This document shows, one piece after another, positions 26,977 to 35,861 of a DNA stretch of 53,802 bases. The translations under genes were made by a program, and so were the position numbers. This DNA is from an uncultured Bacilli bacterium (GTDB lineage Bacteria > Bacillota_I > Bacilli_A > RF39 > UBA660). Position 1 is the first letter of the stretch; the number at the start of each line of letters is the position of its first letter. Under the pieces are notes generated by a model, which worked only from the letters and a program-made list of their open reading frames with translations, did no database searches and was not told where the DNA came from. The DNA is taken from the NCBI GenBank assembly GCA_944358875.1, contig CALVRZ010000004.1, forward strand, positions 1 through 53,802. The letters are read 5' to 3'.

Positions 26977-28737
26977 CTAATTTTTCCACTCAATAATCCA
27001 TTTATCAAAGATACTAGCATTACTACTCATTGGTTCTGGATTAGGTTTTTCCATTTTAACAATTAAAGGAATCTTCATCATATTACCAAAGGCAACACAA
27101 GTACCAGACTGTAACGATTTTTGTTTTTCGATAACATCATTACTAATATTAGGAACCATCTTTCTAATATATTCCATATCTGTTGGATGATTGATTTTAA
27201 ATATTAAGAAATTACTACATTGTGAAATAACCGTTTCTGATAATTCTGTTGGTCTTTGGGTAATCAAATCCAAAACCAAACCAAATTTACGACCTTCTTT
27301 AGCAATTCTCTCGAAGATATTATATCCTAATATACTATTATCTGTATCTTTCTGAACATATCTATGTGCTTCTTCTAACATAATATGAATAGGCATTGAA
27401 CCACGATTTGGTAAACCTTTAGTAAATCTAAATAATATTCTCGAATAAATCTTAACTAAAGTTTTAGCAAAACGATCATCGACCCCCTCTAAAACAAAGT
27501 TAATAATTTGCGCCCTTTTATTAGTACCTACCATAATCAAATTATTAATAAATTGATTAACATTAATAAAATTATCATATTTAAAGAACTGTCCTAAAGA
27601 ACTATTATTAATTGTGTGTAACTTAACTTTTAAAGCCATTCCTTCACTATAAGATTTTTCATTAAGTAAAAGTCCTTCTGAAATAAGAGTAAAACTAAGA
27701 GCAATTTCCAAGTCATCAAGGGTAAAGAAAACAGGCTCATACTCTTCTTTCCATTTGGTATTATTATCGACAAATTGTTGAATATATCCTGTAACTAAGA
27801 TTCTTTCGACAAATTCCCCTTTACTATCCAGATCAAAACATTTTCTGAATTCTCTCTCGTAACCAACCCCAGGAACCATAACATCTAAATTAAGTTCTGC
27901 CGTATGGCAATCATTAAGAACTGTAAAAATTTGGTCCCTAATACGAGCCGGTGTCTGATTAGAATACATTACCGAAATAATAGCCTTCGCAATTAAATGA
28001 TTTTTATATCTTGTCGCTTCCGCATCATCTTTCGCAAATACCGAAACGAAACCTAACATTCTTTCAATAACACTTAACTGTGTATAAGAAGTAACATCAA
28101 GTAAATTAGCATAATCATCGACACTAAGTAACCATAAAGGAATTCTAACTAATTCAGCATCCTTATAATCAAAACTAGTCGTATACATCTTGTAATTAAA
28201 ATTAACATTATAACTATTAATACTTCTAAAAGCATTATCATATTCATTTGTATTATTAAAGATAAAAATATTACTATTAAAAGGAATACGCCCTTTCATC
28301 AAAAATAAATTCTGTACAAGTCTAGCCACTCCATAAGTTTTACCAGAACCAGTATTACCTAAAATGGCAGAGTGATTACTCCACATCGCATCAATATCTA
28401 TTTTAATAGGATAATCATTATAAAGAGGAGCTAAACCTAATATCATACTTCGAACATTATTATCGCCTACTAACTCGCCTAGTTCTTCTTTATTGATCAT
28501 TCTAACTTTAGCAGTAAAACTAGGTTTACGAATAATACCCGATAAAAAACGACCATTAACAAATTCCCCTAAAAAAGTAATAGTAATATCATTACCGTTA
28601 ACTTCTTCAATTTCTCCTAGTATTCGCTTATTTTCTTCTTCAAAAACAACGTTATAGTTAAGTAAGTCCTCACTACCCATTCCTTCAAAACGTACAATTG
28701 CATAGTTTTTACTAATAGCTTTAATTTCTTTAAACAT
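26977..28737 (-). CDS. HerA-type hexameric ATPase (DUF87/FtsK-HerA superfamily)
   Basis: 586 residues. An N-terminal HAS-barrel-like region (1-80) is followed by a RecA-fold ATPase with Walker A ILGNTGSGKTYG (125-136), Walker B IHIMLEEAHRYV, sensor VLDLITQRPTELSETVISQC and a C-terminal segment SLQSGTCVAFGNMMKIPLIV typical of HerA. HerA translocates DNA, in archaea with NurA nuclease and in bacteria often in repair or defence. No NurA or Sir2 partner is adjacent. It sits between dnaA and rpmH, a junction normally without genes. It has its own promoter and terminator, so it is an independent unit. Role here unknown. Confidence 0.82.
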   Translation of the reverse strand: MFKEIKAISKNYAIVRFEGMGSEDLLNYNVVFEEENKRILGEIEEVNGNDITITFLGEFVNGRFLSGIIRKPSFTAKVRMINKEELGELVGDNNVRSMILGLAPLYNDYPIKIDIDAMWSNHSAILGNTGSGKTYGVARLVQNLFLMKGRIPFNSNIFIFNNTNEYDNAFRSINSYNVNFNYKMYTTSFDYKDAELVRIPLWLLSVDDYANLLDVTSYTQLSVIERMLGFVSVFAKDDAEATRYKNHLIAKAIISVMYSNQTPARIRDQIFTVLNDCHTAELNLDVMVPGVGYEREFRKCFDLDSKGEFVERILVTGYIQQFVDNNTKWKEEYEPVFFTLDDLEIALSFTLISEGLLLNEKSYSEGMALKVKLHTINNSSLGQFFKYDNFINVNQFINNLIMVGTNKRAQIINFVLEGVDDRFAKTLVKIYSRILFRFTKGLPNRGSMPIHIMLEEAHRYVQKDTDNSILGYNIFERIAKEGRKFGLVLDLITQRPTELSETVISQCSNFLIFKINHPTDMEYIRKMVPNISNDVIEKQKSLQSGTCVAFGNMMKIPLIVKMEKPNPEPMSSNASIFDKWIIEWKN

Positions 28738-28775
28738 AATTTTCCCCTCTATTCTTTAATTCTGTATTTATATTC

Positions 28776-28804
28776 ATTATAACAAAAAACCAATAAAAAA
28801 CCAA
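28776..28804 (-). promoter_or_regulatory. promoter of the HerA-like gene
   Basis: On the minus strand, TTGGTT (28804-28799), 17 bp, TATAAT (28781-28776), about 40 bp upstream of the start codon; back-to-back with the rpmH promoter. Confidence 0.55.
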
Positions 28805-28832
28805 TAAAAAAGTAAAAAAAAATCAAAAATCC

Positions 28833-28861
28833 TTGACATCCCCTTTATTAAAAGCTATAAT
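28833..28861 (+). promoter_or_regulatory. rpmH operon promoter (consensus sigma-A)
   Basis: TTGACA (28833-28838), exactly 17 bp, TATAAT (28856-28861). Perfect hexamers and spacing; the strongest promoter visible in the window. Confidence 0.85.
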
Positions 28862-28894
28862 AAAATAGCATTTTACTTTGGAGGTGTTATAAAT

Positions 28895-29017
28895 ATGAAA
28901 AGAACTTATCAACCAAATAATCGTAAAAAAGCTAAGAAACATGGTTTCTTCAGCAGAATTGAAGGTAAAGTTATTAACAGAAGAAGAGCTAAAAAAAGAA
29001 AAAAATTATGTGCATAA
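28895..29017 (+). CDS. rpmH: ribosomal protein bL34
   Basis: 40 residues, starting [18 protein letters not shown] and ending [12 protein letters not shown], with an SD GGAGGTG. Four residues shorter than B. subtilis L34 (44): the central segment between HGF and RRR is condensed. It opens the rpmH-rnpA-yidC-jag cluster and is expressed from a consensus promoter. Confidence 0.95.
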   Translation: MKRTYQPNNRKKAKKHGFFSRIEGKVINRRRAKKRKKLCA

Positions 29018-29039
29018 ACCACTAACTACGTGGTTTTTT
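29016..29039 (+). terminator. attenuator hairpin between rpmH and rnpA
   Basis: AAACCAC (29016-29022), loop, GTGGTTT (29030-29036), then Ts. It overlaps the rpmH stop and probably lowers read-through into rnpA, matching the much higher demand for L34 than for RNase P protein. Confidence 0.65.
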
Positions 29040-29063
29040 GTTTATGTTTAAAAGGGTGATCCA

Positions 29064-29396
29064 ATGAAAAAGAAAGATATTATCAAAAAGAATACCGAAT
29101 TTTCTGAAATTCTTAATTTAAATAATAATGTAAAAAATAAATATTACTCTATTTACTATCGCGATAATTCAAAATCTCCTAGGTATGGTATTTCTGTTCC
29201 TACCAAAACAGGAAAAGCCGTTATCCGTAATAAAATAAAAAGAAGAGTAAAAAATATAATTGATAATAATCAAAAATATATACAAAAAGACAAAGACTAT
29301 GTTATAATAATAAGGAAAGGTTTAAAAGATTTATCCTACCAAGATATGGAAAAAGAATTTTTAAATCTAATGAAAAAGATAGGAGCTAAACAATGA
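29064..29396 (+). CDS. rnpA: ribonuclease P protein component
   Basis: 110 residues, small and basic. The RNR signature is present: KAVIRNKIKRRVKNII. The N terminus MKKKDIIKKNTEFSEIL and the strand YGISVPTKTGKA match RnpA. Binds RNase P RNA to process pre-tRNA 5' ends. The ATGA overlap with yidC couples translation. Confidence 0.95.
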   Translation: MKKKDIIKKNTEFSEILNLNNNVKNKYYSIYYRDNSKSPRYGISVPTKTGKAVIRNKIKRRVKNIIDNNQKYIQKDKDYVIIIRKGLKDLSYQDMEKEFLNLMKKIGAKQ

Positions 29397-30304
29397 AAAA
29401 GAAAATATTAATATTATCATTATGTTTATTTATGTTATCAGGATGTACGCAAGTTTTAAAAGATAGTGATAATAAAACTGTAACTAACGATAAAACAGGT
29501 CAATCAATCACCGAAAATATTATTTGTCGTCCAACTGATGAAGATGTTATAAAAATATATGAAGAAAATGATGTTGATTTAGATAAATTACCTGAATGTA
29601 CTAAATTTAATCCTAATCCTACTCAAAATTATGAAGGAATATGGACTAGTGTTTTTGTTAAACCACTAGCATGGGTTATTATTCAAATTGGATCTTTAGT
29701 AAATAATTATGGTCTAGCAATTATCTTGACATGTTTAATTATTCGTCTTATTTTAATGCCTATTACTAAAAAGACCGCGATGCAATCTGAATTAATGAAA
29801 AAAGCCCAACCTGAACTACAAAAATTAGAAGTGAAATATCGTGGTAAAGAATCACAAGAAGATCAAACTAGAAAAGCTCAAGAAATGTTAGCTATATATC
29901 AAAAATATAAAATTAACCCTATTTCAGGATGTTTATTATCATTTATCCAATTACCATTACTATTTGCTTTCTTAGAAGCTATCAATAGAACCCCATCCAT
30001 CTTTGAAAATAACTTCTTAGTTTTCCAAATGGGAACAACCCCAATCATAGGCATTTCTCAAGGTAATTATTGGTATATTTTATTACTTGCCTTAATTCTT
30101 TTAACTTCTTATTTCTCTTTCCGTAAGACTCTTCAAGACCAAAGTACTCAAGCTAAGCAAATGAAATTTACCATCTACTTTATGTTAGGAATCATTTTCA
30201 TTGCTTCATTCACATTACCTACAGCTTTAGGACTATACTGGATAACATCAAGTCTATTCACTATCGCTCAAAACATATGGGTAGAAAGAAGGAAGGATAA
30301 ATAA
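29393..30304 (+). CDS. yidC: membrane protein insertase YidC/SpoIIIJ
   Basis: 303 residues. Lipoprotein signal MKKKILILSLCLFMLSGC with lipid Cys18, a large extracytoplasmic stretch, then five membrane segments starting at about residue 80. The conserved Arg of the hydrophilic groove is in CLIIRLILMPITKK, followed by the cytoplasmic amphipathic hairpin QPELQKLEVKYRGK. In sporulating Bacillus the equivalent SpoIIIJ is needed for forespore development. It overlaps jag at the stop. Confidence 0.95.
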   Translation: MKKKILILSLCLFMLSGCTQVLKDSDNKTVTNDKTGQSITENIICRPTDEDVIKIYEENDVDLDKLPECTKFNPNPTQNYEGIWTSVFVKPLAWVIIQIGSLVNNYGLAIILTCLIIRLILMPITKKTAMQSELMKKAQPELQKLEVKYRGKESQEDQTRKAQEMLAIYQKYKINPISGCLLSFIQLPLLFAFLEAINRTPSIFENNFLVFQMGTTPIIGISQGNYWYILLLALILLTSYFSFRKTLQDQSTQAKQMKFTIYFMLGIIFIASFTLPTALGLYWITSSLFTIAQNIWVERRKDK

Positions 30305-30915
30305 TGAAAAAGTATTATTATGAAGCTAAAACCAAAGAAGAAGCAATTGAAAAAGCTCTTACTGAACTAAATACCAACCGTGATAACATTACTGTTAAAG
30401 TTGTTGAAGAAAAAAATGGTTTGTTAAAAAAGTTAGTTAAAATAGAAGTAATAACGTATAACGATATTATTGATAATTTAAAAGATACATTAAACGATAT
30501 CTTGACTCTTATGAATATCAATGCCAACTTAGAAGTTAGAAAAAGAGAAAATAATATCACTGTAACGATCTTTTCTGATAACAACTCTATATTAATAGGA
30601 AAAGGCGGTCGCAATTTAAGTTCTCTTCAAACTATTATTAGACAAATTATCAATAATCAAACTAATGAACACTTATCTATTATCCTAGATGTTGAAAACT
30701 ATAAAGAAAAGAAAAATAAAAATCTAGAAGTTCTTGCTAAAAGAGTTGCTCGAGAAGTAGCCAAAACTAAAGTTGAAGCTAAATTAGATCCAATGAATTC
30801 CTTTGAACGAAGAATCATTCATAGTACTCTTAGTAACGATAAATTTGTCTATACCGAAAGTGCTGGCGAAGAACCAAATCGTTGTGTTGTTATTAAACCA
30901 AAAGAAAGTGAATAG
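30304..30915 (+). CDS. khpB: RNA-binding protein KhpB/Jag
   Basis: 203 residues. Jag N-terminal domain (1-50, KYYYEAKTKEEAIEKAL), KH domain with GKGGRNLSSLQTIIRQI (about 98-115), and a C-terminal R3H domain ending NSFERRIIHSTLSND...EPNRCVVIKP. Partner of KhpA, linked to cell-division and membrane-protein mRNAs. Immediately after yidC as in nearly all Bacillota. Confidence 0.95.
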   Translation: MKKYYYEAKTKEEAIEKALTELNTNRDNITVKVVEEKNGLLKKLVKIEVITYNDIIDNLKDTLNDILTLMNINANLEVRKRENNITVTIFSDNNSILIGKGGRNLSSLQTIIRQIINNQTNEHLSIILDVENYKEKKNKNLEVLAKRVAREVAKTKVEAKLDPMNSFERRIIHSTLSNDKFVYTESAGEEPNRCVVIKPKESE

Positions 30916-30927
30916 AACTTTCTTTTT
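30901..30927 (+). terminator. terminator at the end of khpB
   Basis: AAAGAAAGT (30901-30909) pairs with ACTTTCTTT (30917-30925), followed by Ts; the khpB stop lies in the loop. Confidence 0.65.
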
Positions 30928-30987
30928 TCTATGTACTTTAAAATTATTCAAAAATATGATAAAATAATTACCCAAGGAAGTGATACT

Positions 30988-32331
30988 ATGGATAATACTA
31001 TCGCCGCTATTTCAACGGCTCTCGGTATCGGTGCTATCTCTATTGTTAGAGTAAGTGGTAAAGATGCTATTAATATCGTAAATAAAATATTTAAAGGTAA
31101 AGATTTAACTAATGTTCCTACCCATACCATTCACTATGGTCATATCGTGGAAGAAGATAATATTATTGATGAAGTATTAGTGAGTGTAATGCGTGCTCCT
31201 AAGACTTTCACTGCTGAAGATGTTGTCGAAATCAATTGTCATGGTGGTATTGCTACTACTAATAAAGTTTTAGAGTTAGTTTTAACAAATGGTGCTATTC
31301 TAGCGGAACCCGGTGAATTTAGTAAAAGGGCCTTTTTAAATGGTCGAATTGATTTAGTGGAAGCTGATGGTATTATTAATCTTATCAATGCCAAAACAGA
31401 TAAAGCAAGAACTATGTCTATTAACCAATTAAGTGGTTCCGTTTCTAATCAAATCAACTCTCTTCGTAACCATTTAGTGAATATTATTTCTAATATTGAA
31501 GTTAACATTGATTATCCAGAGTACGAAGATATTGAAGTAGTTACCAATGAAAAAATCTTGCCTGATTTAAAAATTCTAAATCAAGAACTAAAACATCTTA
31601 TAACCAAATCTGAAGACGGTAAACTTATTAATGAAGGTATCAATATAGGTATCATCGGGCGTCCTAATGTTGGTAAAAGTAGTTTATTAAATGCTCTTCT
31701 TGAAGAAGATAAAGCTATTGTTACCGATATTGAAGGCACTACTAGAGATATCGTCGAAGGAACAATTACCTTAAATGGTATCATTTTAAACTTTATTGAT
31801 ACGGCTGGTATTAGAGATACCAACAATATTGTGGAAAAAATTGGTGTTGAAAAAAGTAAGAGTATCATAAATAAATCAGATCTCATTATTTATATGTTAA
31901 ATAATAATGAGCCATTAACGAAAGAAGATGAAGAACTACTTAGTCAACTTCATACCCAAAAACATATTATCGTTATCAACAAAACCGATTTACCAACCAA
32001 ATTAGATTATCCCGCTGAAGCTATCAAAATTAGCATTAAAAATAATGTGGGAATTCAAAAAATCAAAGATAAAATTATTGAATTATTTAATTTAGAACAA
32101 TTAGAACAAGAAGATTTAAGTTATTTAAGTAATGCACGTAGTATTGCTTTACTAAAACAAGCTCAAAAATATCTAAATGAAGCTCTTAGTAATATTACCA
32201 GTGGCGATCCTATAGATATTGTCGAAATAAACATCAAAGAATGTTGGTCAAAATTAGGTGAAATCATCGGTCAAACATATACTGATGAATTAATAGATGA
32301 AATGTTCTCACGTTTCTGTCTTGGAAAGTAG
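30988..32331 (+). CDS. mnmE: tRNA modification GTPase MnmE
   Basis: 447 residues. N-terminal formyl-THF-binding domain (MDNTIAAISTALGIGAISIVR), then a G domain with GRPNVGKSSLLN, DTAGIRD and NKTDL, and the C-terminal FCLGK, whose Cys is needed for catalysis. With MnmG it makes cmnm5U34 in tRNA. ATG 30988 is selected over an in-frame ATG at 30931 because the protein family starts there and AAGGAAGTGA precedes it. Confidence 0.97.
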   Translation: MDNTIAAISTALGIGAISIVRVSGKDAINIVNKIFKGKDLTNVPTHTIHYGHIVEEDNIIDEVLVSVMRAPKTFTAEDVVEINCHGGIATTNKVLELVLTNGAILAEPGEFSKRAFLNGRIDLVEADGIINLINAKTDKARTMSINQLSGSVSNQINSLRNHLVNIISNIEVNIDYPEYEDIEVVTNEKILPDLKILNQELKHLITKSEDGKLINEGINIGIIGRPNVGKSSLLNALLEEDKAIVTDIEGTTRDIVEGTITLNGIILNFIDTAGIRDTNNIVEKIGVEKSKSIINKSDLIIYMLNNNEPLTKEDEELLSQLHTQKHIIVINKTDLPTKLDYPAEAIKISIKNNVGIQKIKDKIIELFNLEQLEQEDLSYLSNARSIALLKQAQKYLNEALSNITSGDPIDIVEINIKECWSKLGEIIGQTYTDELIDEMFSRFCLGK

Positions 32332-32339
32332 GTGTAAAA

Positions 32340-34211
32340 ATGGAATATGAAATAATTGTTGCCGGCGGTGGTCATGCTGGCTGTGAAGCCGCTCTTGCTG
32401 GTGCCCGTCTTGGTCATAAGACCCTTCTTATCACGGGAAATAAGAATAACATTGCCACCATGCCCTGTAACCCATCGATCGGTGGTTCTGCAAAAGGTAT
32501 CATCGTTAGAGAAATAGATGCTCTAGGCGGCGAAATGGGTATTAATGCTGATAAAACATTAATTCAAATGAAAATGTTAAATTCATCTAAAGGTCCTGCT
32601 GTAAGATCACTAAGAGCCCAAGCTGATAAAGTTACCTATCCTAAAGAAATGTTAAAAACATTAGAAAGTACACCAAATCTAACTATCAAAGAGGCAATGG
32701 TTGAAGACTTAATCGTCGAAGATAATACTGTTAAAGGTGTCATTACTAAAGAAGGAGTAAAAATATCATCTAATATTGTTATACTAACTACAGGTACCTA
32801 TTTAAAAGCGGATATCCTTATCGGTAATACCAGAACTAGAAGTGGTCCTCATGATGAAGAACCATCATTACACTTAAGTGATAATCTCAAAAAATACGGT
32901 TTAGATATTTTAAGATTAAAAACAGGTACTCCTCCTAGAATTAAGCGCGATACCATTGATTTTAGTAAAACCAAACGTGAAGATGGCGATTCTACAATCT
33001 ATACTTTCTCTCATGACTATCCTGCCACTTACGATGTCAACCATCAAGAACCATGTTATCTAATCTATACTAACCAAAACACTCACAAAATAATTTTAGA
33101 TAACTTAAATAAATCTGCCATGTATGGTGGCTTAGATGACATCACGGGTGTTGGACCAAGATATTGTCCATCAATTGAAGACAAACTTGTTAAATTCAAA
33201 GATAAAGAACGTCATCAACTTTTCCTAGAACCTGAAAGTCTTTACTATGATGATATATATCTTCAAGGTTTTTCTACTAGTATGCCCAAAGATGTTCAAG
33301 AAAAAATGGTTCATTCTCTAGAAGGTCTAGAAAATGCTAAGATTTTAAGATATGCTTATGCTATTGAGTATGATGCTATCTACCCCACACAAATCAATGC
33401 TAGTTTAGAAACCAAAAAAATCAAGAATCTCTTTACAGCCGGCCAAATAAATGGAACCAGTGGTTATGAAGAAGCTGCAGGTCAAGGTTTAATCGCTGGT
33501 ATCAATGCCAGTTTAAAACTAGAACATAAAGAACCATTAATTTTAAAAAGAAACGAATCATATATTGGTGTTTTAATCGATGATTTAGTTACTAAAGGTA
33601 CTATTGAGCCATACCGTATGTTAACATCTCGTGCTGAGTATCGTCTCCTTCTTCGTCATGATAATTGTGATTTAAGACTAAGAGAATATGGACATCAAGT
33701 TGGTTTAATTGATGAAGAAAGATATCAAAAATTCTTAACTAAGAAAAAAGATATTGAAGAGTTAAAAGAATACTTAAGAGAAACCAAGATAACTCCAACA
33801 AAAGATACCATTGCTAGATTAAGTCAAATAACTGATATAAGTATCAAAGATGGTATTAGTCTTTATAATCTTCTTAAGCGTCAAGAAATAACTATTCCAA
33901 AATTAGAACAAATAAACTTACTAAAAATTAATTATTCCAAGGAAGTTATCGAAGAAGTTGAAATACAAATCAAATATGAAGGCTATATTAATAAAGTTGA
34001 ACGTGAAGCCGAAAAAATGCTAAAAAACGAAGCCAAACAAATTCCTGAAGATTTAGATTATCAGAAAATACCTAATCTAGCTAGTGAAGCCCGTCAAAAA
34101 CTAGAACTTATTAGACCTAAATCTTTAGGCCAAGCTCTTCGTATCAGTGGTGTTAATCCATCCGACATTTCTATTCTAATGATCTATTTAAAGAAGTATT
34201 ATAATGAATAG
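32340..34211 (+). CDS. mnmG: tRNA uridine-5-carboxymethylaminomethyl enzyme MnmG
   Basis: 623 residues. Dinucleotide-binding GGGHAGCEAALAGARLG at the N terminus for FAD, the signature CNPSIGGSAKG, LKTGTPPRI, and AGQINGTSGYEEAAGQG. The C-terminal helical domain binds MnmE. It starts 8 bp after mnmE and overlaps rsmG by 8 bp. Confidence 0.97.
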   Translation: MEYEIIVAGGGHAGCEAALAGARLGHKTLLITGNKNNIATMPCNPSIGGSAKGIIVREIDALGGEMGINADKTLIQMKMLNSSKGPAVRSLRAQADKVTYPKEMLKTLESTPNLTIKEAMVEDLIVEDNTVKGVITKEGVKISSNIVILTTGTYLKADILIGNTRTRSGPHDEEPSLHLSDNLKKYGLDILRLKTGTPPRIKRDTIDFSKTKREDGDSTIYTFSHDYPATYDVNHQEPCYLIYTNQNTHKIILDNLNKSAMYGGLDDITGVGPRYCPSIEDKLVKFKDKERHQLFLEPESLYYDDIYLQGFSTSMPKDVQEKMVHSLEGLENAKILRYAYAIEYDAIYPTQINASLETKKIKNLFTAGQINGTSGYEEAAGQGLIAGINASLKLEHKEPLILKRNESYIGVLIDDLVTKGTIEPYRMLTSRAEYRLLLRHDNCDLRLREYGHQVGLIDEERYQKFLTKKKDIEELKEYLRETKITPTKDTIARLSQITDISIKDGISLYNLLKRQEITIPKLEQINLLKINYSKEVIEEVEIQIKYEGYINKVEREAEKMLKNEAKQIPEDLDYQKIPNLASEARQKLELIRPKSLGQALRISGVNPSDISILMIYLKKYYNE

Positions 34212-34905
34212 AACTAAGTTTATTGAAGAAATAAAAAAATTAGGAATAGAAATAACGGATGAACAACTAAATCAATTAGATTCATATTTCCACCTTCTTG
34301 TGGAAACTAATAAAAAATTCAACTTAACCGCGATTACTGAAGAACAAGATGTATACTTAAAACACTTTTATGATAGTCTAACTATCGTCAAGGCCATTAA
34401 ATTAGACAATCAAAGTCTATGTGATGTTGGCACTGGCGCCGGTTTTCCTGGCTTAGTACTTAAAATAGTTTTCCCTAACTTAAATGTAACTCTAATTGAC
34501 TCTACTAATAAAAAATGTTTATTTTTACAAGAAGTAATTACCCAACTAAATCTAAAAAACATTCAAGTAATTAATGCTAGAATTGAAGAATATAGCAAAG
34601 TCAATCGTGAAAAATTTGATATTGTAACTTGTCGTGCTGTCGCACCTTTAAAACATCTATTAGAATATAGTATTCCTTTAGTTAAAGTAAATGGCTTATT
34701 TATTCCCTTAAAAGGAAATATAAATAATGAATTAGAAAATATTGATAATTATATCAAAAAATTAGATATTACCAAAGAACAAGATATAGTTTTCAACTTA
34801 CCTGTTGAAAACAGTCATCGTCATATCTTAGTTTTTCACAAAAATAACATTACTAATTCTCTTTATCCAAGAAGATACAGTGATATTAAGAAAAAAGAAA
34901 TCTAA
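34204..34905 (+). CDS. rsmG: 16S rRNA G527 N7-methyltransferase
   Basis: 233 residues. SAM-binding DVGTGAGFPGL, ARIEEYS and CRAVAPLKHLLEYS motifs, and a C terminus SLYPRRYSDIKKKEI typical of GidB. The last coding codons (GAA ATC TAA) and the terminator that follows are duplicated 780 bp downstream. Confidence 0.96.
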   Translation: MNRTKFIEEIKKLGIEITDEQLNQLDSYFHLLVETNKKFNLTAITEEQDVYLKHFYDSLTIVKAIKLDNQSLCDVGTGAGFPGLVLKIVFPNLNVTLIDSTNKKCLFLQEVITQLNLKNIQVINARIEEYSKVNREKFDIVTCRAVAPLKHLLEYSIPLVKVNGLFIPLKGNINNELENIDNYIKKLDITKEQDIVFNLPVENSHRHILVFHKNNITNSLYPRRYSDIKKKEI

Positions 34906-34965
34906 TTGTATTAAAAATCAATAACTATAACGTCTAAAATTGCTTAAACATTTTAGACGTTTTTA
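34894..34965 (+). repeat. direct repeat copy 1 (rsmG 3' end + terminator)
   Basis: About 72 bp beginning AAAGAAATCTAATTGTATTA, repeated at 35674-35745 with about five mismatches. This copy is the native rsmG end. Confidence 0.85.
34929..34965 (+). terminator. rsmG terminator
   Basis: AACGTCTAAAA (34929-34939) pairs with TTTTAGACGTT (34951-34961), then a T-run. 34966-35217 holds only AT-rich sequence and one promoter. Confidence 0.85.
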
Positions 34966-35050
34966 AATTATTAGAAAATAAACCTATTAATAATTGATAT
35001 GTATAGTAAAATTTATTCCTTAAATCATTTTCAAAAAACAAAACATTAGG

Positions 35051-35080
35051 TTGTAGTTATATAAAAATGTGTAGTATAAT
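35051..35080 (+). promoter_or_regulatory. promoter for the frameshifted small membrane gene
   Basis: TTGTAG (35051-35056), 18 bp, TATAAT (35075-35080); about 137 bp upstream of the ATG at 35218. Confidence 0.45.
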
Positions 35081-35217
35081 AAGTTGGAAGGCATAATAGT
35101 TAAATTCACTTTAAAAAATGCATCTTAATAGTAATATTCTTTCTAATAAAATAGAGATAATCAAAATAAATTATTTGCTTTAATTAAATAAATATAAAAG
35201 AAGTGGGTGAATATTAT

Positions 35218-35651
35218 ATGAAAAAAAATATCTTATTCTAATTTTAATAATTGCAATAATAGTCATTATTAGTTGTATAATAATTGTAAAATTCAAAGAT
35301 CAATCATTAACAAACAATAAGTTACAAATAAGCAACAAAGTAAGTGAATATTCCTTAACTATGAGTGACATACCAGGCATTCCATTTACAATTGATTGTA
35401 ATTTTGACCAAATTGAAATTAATATAGATAATGGCAAAATTATCGAAGCTAAAGAAGTAGAATTAGTAAAAAATGGTGAATATATAGTAAAATGTAATAC
35501 AACAATATATTGGAGTCCTCTAGATGATAATGTTAATTCATATGATAATACAACAAATATCAAGTTCTATGATAAAGAACATATAGTTATAAAAGAGTAT
35601 GAAATAAATAAATCAAACGATAATAAATATTATGTTACAACTATAAATTGA
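35218..35651 (+). pseudogene. frameshifted small membrane-anchored protein
   Basis: An ATG with a GTGGGTGA SD opens at 35218 but stops after seven codons. The +1 frame then reads a perfect hydrophobic anchor (LILILIIAIIVIISCIIIVKF) and continues without a stop through the soluble part to 35651 (total about 145 residues). The break falls at an A8 run (35221-35228); a ninth A would give one open protein. This could be a real pseudogene, phase variation by slippage, or a homopolymer sequencing error. The soluble part (MSDIPGIPFTIDCNFDQIEI onward) is not recognised. It lies between the two copies of the rsmG terminator repeat, so it looks inserted. Confidence 0.6.
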
Positions 35652-35673
35652 TATAAATTACCATTATTCTATT

Positions 35674-35745
35674 AAAGAAATCTAATTGTATTAAAAATCA
35701 ATAATTAAAACGTCTAAATTTGTTTAAATATTTTAGACGTTTTTC
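35674..35745 (+). repeat. direct repeat copy 2, with terminator
   Basis: Second copy of the rsmG end repeat, including a working-looking hairpin (AAACGTCTAAA 35708-35718 with TTTAGACGTTT 35732-35742, then Ts). It terminates the small membrane gene and insulates noc. Confidence 0.85.
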
Positions 35746-35796
35746 ATATCTTGTCCATCAAAAATCAACTTTTATCCAAAAATAAATCAAAAAAAC

Positions 35797-35825
35797 TTGT
35801 AAAAATCTTGAATCTATTGTATGAT
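35797..35825 (+). promoter_or_regulatory. noc promoter
   Basis: TTGTAA (35797-35802), 17 bp, TATGAT (35820-35825), 36 bp upstream of the noc ATG. Its position rules out translation from a TTG-start extension at 35751. Confidence 0.55.
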
Positions 35826-35861
35826 AATAATAGAATAAAAAGAATAAAGAGAGGTTGTCCT

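Noticed and set aside
35751-35861. N-terminal extension of Noc from TTG 35751 (a possible amphipathic helix)
   Set aside because: The start lies just after a terminator, upstream of the likely promoter hexamers, with no SD; ATG 35862 has AGAGAGG.
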